Shown here: positions 8,651-12,615 of the stretch, one piece after another
How positions within the stretch are numbered: the stretch's first letter is position 1
Layout: each line of letters begins with the position of its first letter
Assembly: GCA_002386405.1 (NCBI GenBank)
Contig: DGIP01000072.1
Location: 619 to 13,233, forward strand
Direction: 5' to 3'
Length of the DNA stretch: 12,615 nt
Source of the DNA: Stenotrophomonas maltophilia
GTDB taxonomy: Bacteria; Pseudomonadota; Gammaproteobacteria; Xanthomonadales; Xanthomonadaceae
The notes under the pieces: generated by a model
What the model was told of the DNA's origin: nothing
Seen by the model: the letters and a program-made list of their open reading frames with translations, nothing else
The model's database searches: none
Program-made: the position numbers and the translations under genes

Positions 8651-9937
8651 TTACGCGTTCTCGCGCGCGATCGCGCGCCAGCCGATGTCGTTGCGGTGGA
8701 ACTCGTGGTCCCACGACACCTTCGCCACGCCGGCATACGCATTTGCCTGCGCATCGCCCACGCTGTCGCCCAATGCGGCCACGCACAGCACGCGGCCGCC
8801 GGCGCTGAGCACGTGGCCCTGTGCATCCAGCGTGGTGCCGGCATGGAATACCTTGGCCGTAGACGGCACCTGGTCCAGCCCGTGGATGATGTCACCGGTG
8901 ATCGGCGCCTCCGGGTACGGCGAGGCCGCCATCACCACGCCCAGCGAAGGACGCGGATCCCACTGTGCCTGCACCGCGTCCAGGCGTGCATCGATCGCCG
9001 CTTCCACCAGCTCCACCAGGTCCGACTGCAGGCGCAGCATCACCGGCTGGGTTTCCGGATCGCCGAAGCGCACGTTGAACTCGATTACCTTCGGCGCGCC
9101 GCTGGCATCGATCATCAGCCCGGCATAGAGGAAGCCGGTGAACGGGATGCCGTCGGAGATCATGCCCTGCACGGTGGGATTCACCACCTCGCGCATCACC
9201 CGTGCATGCACTTCATCGGTGACCACCGGCGCCGGCGAGTAGGCGCCCATGCCGCCGGTGTTCGGGCCGGTATCGCCATCGCCCACGCGTTTGTGGTCCT
9301 GCGAGGTGGCCATCGGCAGTGCCGTGGTGCCATCGACCATCGAGATGAAGCTGGCTTCCTCGCCATCCAGGAACTCCTCGATCACCACGCGCGCGCCGGC
9401 ATCGCCGAACGCATTGCCCGACAGCATGTCGCGCACCGCGTCCTCGGCTTCGGCCTGCGTCATCGCCACGATGACGCCCTTGCCCGCAGCCAGGCCATCG
9501 GCCTTGACCACGATCGGTGCGCCCTTCTCGCGGATGTAGGCCAGCGCCGCATCCACCTCGGTATGCACCGCGTAGAACGCGGTGGGAATGTTGTGGCGGG
9601 CCAGGAAGTCCTTGGCGTAGGCCTTGCTGCCCTCCAGCTGCGCGGCCGCAGCGGTGGGCCCGAAGATGCGGTGGCCAGCAGCGCGGAAGCGGTCGACCAC
9701 GCCAGCCACCAGCGGCACTTCCGGGCCGACCACGGTCAGCTCGACGCCTTCGGCCTGCACCAGCGCCAGCAGCCCGTCCAGGTCGGTGACCTTGACCGGC
9801 ACGTTGCGGCAGCCGGCCTCGGTGGCGGTGCCGGCATTGCCTGGCGCAACCAGCACCTCGGTGACACGGGACGACTGGGCCAGCTTCCAGGCCAGGGCAT
9901 GTTCACGGCCGCCGGAGCCGATGACGAGGATCTTCAT
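8651..9937 (-). CDS. purD: Phosphoribosylamine-glycine ligase (GAR synthetase)
   Basis: This 428-residue protein matches the roughly 430 of bacterial PurD. It catalyses the ATP-dependent joining of glycine to 5-phosphoribosylamine, the second step of de novo purine synthesis, in the cytoplasm. The family motifs are all present: GSGGREHAL (residues 7-15) in the N-domain, VGPEVPLVAG (70-79), the ATP-grasp loop VKADGLAAGKGV (144-155), GPNTGGMGAYSP (224-235), and the metal/ATP-site motif EFNVRFGDPETQ (286-297). The ATG at 9935-9937 gives the usual MKILVIGSGG start, and AGGA lies 8 bases upstream. The gene is downstream of the rhuM-like gene with a 46-base gap, and is probably expressed from the same transcript as purH. 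No frameshift or missing catalytic motif is seen. Confidence 0.97.
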   Translation of the reverse strand: MKILVIGSGGREHALAWKLAQSSRVTEVLVAPGNAGTATEAGCRNVPVKVTDLDGLLALVQAEGVELTVVGPEVPLVAGVVDRFRAAGHRIFGPTAAAAQLEGSKAYAKDFLARHNIPTAFYAVHTEVDAALAYIREKGAPIVVKADGLAAGKGVIVAMTQAEAEDAVRDMLSGNAFGDAGARVVIEEFLDGEEASFISMVDGTTALPMATSQDHKRVGDGDTGPNTGGMGAYSPAPVVTDEVHARVMREVVNPTVQGMISDGIPFTGFLYAGLMIDASGAPKVIEFNVRFGDPETQPVMLRLQSDLVELVEAAIDARLDAVQAQWDPRPSLGVVMAASPYPEAPITGDIIHGLDQVPSTAKVFHAGTTLDAQGHVLSAGGRVLCVAALGDSVGDAQANAYAGVAKVSWDHEFHRNDIGWRAIARENA

Positions 9938-9983
9938 TGAGGTGTTCCTGGAGGTAACAGTAAGAATGTAGGGGTTTAAGCGG

Positions 9984-11018
9984 TCAGTCCGAATTGACGG
10001 CTGAGCCGAGGCGCTTGGCTTCGGCGTGCAACTGCTGCACGTCGACCTCGGCCTCGCGCTCTGATGTGATCCTGTCCGCTGCGCGGCGCTCCGCCTCGAA
10101 TGCCGCGTAGCGCTCCGCGATGATCAATTCCATCTGCTGATTTGAGATGCGGCCCGAACCGTTGAGTACAGCGCGTTCATTGAAGTTGAGGAAACGGTCG
10201 GTCTGCGTGATCCAGTCGTCCATCCGCATTTCGATGCGACGCTCGGCACGGTCTTCTGCGAAGTCGAGGAACATGGTGACCAGCCGGTTCAGCTGATCGA
10301 GTTCCGCCTGCACCAGGTAGTTCTTAGACACGACCGCATCGGACTTGCGGGGCTTGTCGCCCGACCAGTTCGTCAGGCCCATATGCGCCACGTCGGGATT
10401 GGCACGCTCGACAATAAGCTGCGCAGCGGTGCTGCCGGTAACGGCGTAGACAAGTTTGTTCTGGATGGTCGCGAAGAACGTCCTGGCGGTTGCTGCCGTG
10501 CCGTCGTAATCGCTGCTGCTGGCTTTGAACAGATCACGCAGCGTCTGGTAGAACCTCTTCTCCGAACTGCGGATGTCGCGGATGCGGCGCAGCAGCTCTT
10601 TGAAGTAGTCCGCGCGCTCGGCGTCCTTGAGCCGCTCGTCGTTGAGCAGGAAGCCTTTGACGAGGTACTGAGACAGGGCTTCTGCTGCCCAGCGACGAAA
10701 CTGCGCCCCCCGTGGTGACCGCACGCGGAAACCAACGGCCATGATCAGCTCAAGCTGGTAGGTCTTTACCGTGCGGCGCACCTCGCGGCTCCCTTCCCGG
10801 CGAACTTGTAAGTAATCCTTACACGTTGCCGACTCCTCAATCTCACCGTCATCGTAGACTGATTGGATGTGCTGGGTGATGTTCTGAGGGGTGGTCTGAA
10901 ACAACTGGGCCATTTCAGCCTGTGTCAGCCAAACCGTCCCGTCCGCGGCGCGCAGATGAACTTCCGTCCGACCGTCATCGGTGCGGTACAGAATCAGCTC
11001 GCCATGGTTGTCGGTCAT
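9984..11018 (-). CDS. RhuM family protein (COG3943-like), inserted between purH and purD
   Basis: This 344-residue protein shows the RhuM pattern throughout: ELILYRTDDGRTEVHLR, the helix-turn-helix-like block VWLTQAEMAQLFQTTPQNIT (29-48), a YQLELIMAVGFRVRSPRG strand-helix (87-104), AQFRRWAAEALSQYLVKGF (105-123), FFATIQNKL (181-189), MGLTNW (213-218), KNYL (232-235), and a charged coiled-coil-like tail (about 300-337). RhuM was named from Salmonella pathogenicity island 3, and its biochemical role is not settled. The N-terminal half resembles phage antirepressor or KilA-N/ORF6N-type regions. No Fic motif (HPFxxGNGR) is present, so it is not the RhuM-Fic type. ATG 11016-11018 is chosen because GGAGG lies 7 bases upstream; an open extension to 11093 would begin with TTG and lacks family similarity. 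GC is lower than in its neighbours (28/60 at 10801-10860 and 32/60 at 10141-10200 against 39/60 in purD at 9001-9060), which suggests horizontal acquisition. Confidence 0.9.
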   Translation of the reverse strand: MTDNHGELILYRTDDGRTEVHLRAADGTVWLTQAEMAQLFQTTPQNITQHIQSVYDDGEIEESATCKDYLQVRREGSREVRRTVKTYQLELIMAVGFRVRSPRGAQFRRWAAEALSQYLVKGFLLNDERLKDAERADYFKELLRRIRDIRSSEKRFYQTLRDLFKASSSDYDGTAATARTFFATIQNKLVYAVTGSTAAQLIVERANPDVAHMGLTNWSGDKPRKSDAVVSKNYLVQAELDQLNRLVTMFLDFAEDRAERRIEMRMDDWITQTDRFLNFNERAVLNGSGRISNQQMELIIAERYAAFEAERRAADRITSEREAEVDVQQLHAEAKRLGSAVNSD

Positions 11019-11025
11019 GCGATCA

Positions 11026-11030
11026 CCTCC
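11026..11030 (-). promoter_or_regulatory. Strong ribosome binding site of the rhuM-like gene
   Basis: On the minus strand GGAGG sits 7 bases before ATG 11018. This near-perfect Shine-Dalgarno sequence settles the start and would let the inserted gene be translated independently of purH. Confidence 0.8.
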
Positions 11031-11054
11031 AGCTTCGGTCCAAACCTGCCGGCG

Positions 11055-11077
11055 GGCGCCGACGCGTGGTCGGCCCC
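11055..11077. repeat. REP-like inverted repeat between purH and the rhuM-like gene
   Basis: The arms GCCGAC (11058-11063) and GTCGGC (11069-11074) pair around a 5-base loop. The stem extends by two further GC pairs beyond one mismatch. On the minus strand the hairpin is preceded by GGTGGGG, reminiscent of the GTAG-headed SMAG/REP hairpins known from Stenotrophomonas maltophilia. No T-tract follows on either strand, so it is not an intrinsic terminator. A single copy in the window cannot prove membership in a repeat family. Confidence 0.4.
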
Positions 11078-11093
11078 ACCTTACGCTGAACAA

Positions 11094-12615
11094 TCAGTGG
11101 CGGAAGTGACGCACGCCGGTAAACACCATCGCCACGCCGTGCTCGTCGGCCGCGGCAATCACTTCCGCGTCGCGCATCGAACCACCCGGCTGGATCACCG
11201 CCTTGATCCCGGCGGCCGCGGCAGCGTCGATGCCGTCGCGGAACGGGAAGAACGCGTCGGACGCCATCACCGAACCTTCGACCACCAGGTTCGCGTCGGC
11301 CGCCTTGATGCCGGCGATGCGGGCCGAGTACACGCGGCTCATCTGGCCGGCGCCGACACCGATGGTGCGGTTGTCCTTGGCGTAGACGATCGCGTTGGAC
11401 TTCACGAACTTGGCCACGCTCCAGGCGAACAGCAGGTCGGTGAACTGCTTCTCGGTGGGTGCCAGTTTGCTGACCACGGTCAGCTCGTCACGGCGCATGC
11501 CACGGTTGTCCGCGCTCTGCACCAGCAGGCCCGAACCAATGCGCTTGGTGTCGTAGTTATTGCGGCCTTCGCCGTGCGGAATGCGCAGCACGCGCACGTT
11601 CGCCTTCTTCGTGGCGTACTCCAGCGCGGCCGGCTCGTAATCCGGGGCGATCAGCACTTCCACGAACTGGCGGTCCAGGATCACCTTGGCGGTGGCGGCG
11701 TCCAACGGCTTGTTGAAGGCGATGATGCCGCCGAAGGCGCTGGTCGGGTCGGTGGCGTAGGCCAGTTCGTAGGCATCGCCGTTGCCGGCGCCCACGGCCA
11801 CGCCGCACGGGTTGGCGTGCTTGACGATCACGCAGGCCGGCGCGTCGAACTGGCGCACGCACTCCCATGCGGCATCGGCATCGGCCAGGTTGTTGTAGCT
11901 CAGTTCCTTGCCCTGCAACTGCTGGAACGTGGCCAGCGTGCCGGCCACCGGCGACAGGTCGCGGTAGAACGCGCCGGCCTGGTGCGGGTTCTCGCCGTAG
12001 CGCAGGTCCATGACCTTCACGAAGCTGGAATTCATCTGCGCCGGGAACTCGGTGCGCAGCGGCACGGCCGCATCGGTGGCGGTCACCGCCGACAGGTAGT
12101 TGCTGATCGCCGCGTCGTACTGCGCGACGCGGTTGAACGCGGCCACCGACAGTGCGAAGCGCTTGGCGGCCGACAGCTTGCCATCATTGGCATCCAGTTC
12201 GGCCAGCAGCTCGGCGTACTGCGACGGATCGGTGGCCACCGCAACACGGGCGAAGTTCTTGGCCGCCGAACGCAGCATGGCCGGGCCGCCGATATCGATG
12301 TTTTCCACTGCATCGGCCAGCGTGCAGTCCGCATCGGCGGTGACGCGCTCGAACGGATACAGGTTCAGCACCAGCAGGTCGATCGCGGCGATGCCATGTT
12401 CGGCCATCACCGCCTCATCCTGGCCGGCGCGGCCCAGCAGGCCACCGTGCACCAGCGGGTGCAGGGTCTTGACCCGGCCATCCATCATTTCCGGGAAGCC
12501 GGTGTAATCGGACACTTCGGTTACCGGCAGGCCTTTATCTGCCAGCAGGCGGGCAGTACCACCGGTGGAGAGCAGCTCCACGCCGCGCTGGGAGAGTGCC
12601 TGAGCGAATTCGACG
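11094..12615 (-). CDS. purH: Bifunctional AICAR transformylase / IMP cyclohydrolase, N-terminus cut by window edge
   Basis: PurH carries out the last two steps of IMP synthesis: formylation of AICAR from 10-formyl-THF, then ring closure. The visible 506 residues begin at [11 protein letters not shown] and run to the stop at 11094-11096. Against the usual roughly 527-530, about 20 N-terminal residues lie beyond the right edge; the GTG at 12581 is an internal codon, not the start. The N-terminal cyclohydrolase (MGS-like) domain shows [39 protein letters not shown] and [19 protein letters not shown]. The transformylase domain shows [27 protein letters not shown] (catalytic Lys-His codons at 11817-11822), [38 protein letters not shown] and the C-terminal VRHFRH. 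It is complete across the visible part and reads toward rhuM and purD, so it is probably the first of the three genes in the operon. Confidence 0.97.
   Translation of the reverse strand, partial: VEFAQALSQRGVELLSTGGTARLLADKGLPVTEVSDYTGFPEMMDGRVKTLHPLVHGGLLGRAGQDEAVMAEHGIAAIDLLVLNLYPFERVTADADCTLADAVENIDIGGPAMLRSAAKNFARVAVATDPSQYAELLAELDANDGKLSAAKRFALSVAAFNRVAQYDAAISNYLSAVTATDAAVPLRTEFPAQMNSSFVKVMDLRYGENPHQAGAFYRDLSPVAGTLATFQQLQGKELSYNNLADADAAWECVRQFDAPACVIVKHANPCGVAVGAGNGDAYELAYATDPTSAFGGIIAFNKPLDAATAKVILDRQFVEVLIAPDYEPAALEYATKKANVRVLRIPHGEGRNNYDTKRIGSGLLVQSADNRGMRRDELTVVSKLAPTEKQFTDLLFAWSVAKFVKSNAIVYAKDNRTIGVGAGQMSRVYSARIAGIKAADANLVVEGSVMASDAFFPFRDGIDAAAAAGIKAVIQPGGSMRDAEVIAAADEHGVAMVFTGVRHFRH

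Noticed and set aside
8639..9940. A 433-codon plus-strand open frame opposite purD
   Set aside because: It is a His/Arg/Ala-rich shadow of purD, which has all of its catalytic motifs on the minus strand.
9948..11032. 8-base inverted repeat CTGGAGGT (9948-9955) / ACCTCCAG (11025-11032) flanking the rhuM-like gene
   Set aside because: One arm is the rhuM ribosome binding site and the other lies in the purD leader; 8 bases is short, and no transposase or target duplication accompanies it, so chance is likely.

Overview
The window is high-GC Gammaproteobacterial DNA. It most resembles Xanthomonadaceae, with Stenotrophomonas/Xanthomonas the best guess. This rests on the RpoH, PurD and PurH protein sequences, the strong third-position G/C bias, and a REP-like hairpin. 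The assignment comes from recognition by eye, not from a search.

Region 1 (1-7408, + strand) holds two large envelope genes that look co-transcribed. The first enters from beyond the left edge. It encodes a secreted or surface protein of tandem Ig/cadherin-like repeats, then a DUF11 domain, an SdrD-type B domain and a worn-down OmpA-like C-terminus. The second starts 10 bases after the first stop codon, and its Shine-Dalgarno sequence overlaps that stop. It encodes a 1204-residue protein with a signal peptide, a periplasmic-type N-terminal half and a long predicted outer-membrane beta-barrel. The tight spacing suggests that the two proteins act together, one as a repeat-rich surface stalk and the other as its outer-membrane partner. 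This pair is the least understood part of the window.

Region 2 (7409-8640) is a 307-base intergenic stretch followed by rpoH, the heat-shock sigma factor. A good match to a sigma-E type promoter lies just upstream of the rpoH start, and a 13-base palindrome lies further up. A strong hairpin-plus-T-tract terminator follows rpoH. It is symmetric enough to serve the convergent purD gene as well.

Region 3 (8651-12615, - strand) reads purH, a rhuM-family gene, then purD. purH and purD are de novo purine synthesis genes that are often adjacent. Here a 344-codon RhuM-family gene of visibly lower GC sits between them in the same orientation, with its own strong ribosome binding site and a REP-like hairpin on its purH side. 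It looks like an acquired cargo gene that now rides on the purine operon. purH is cut by the right edge of the window and lacks about 20 N-terminal residues.
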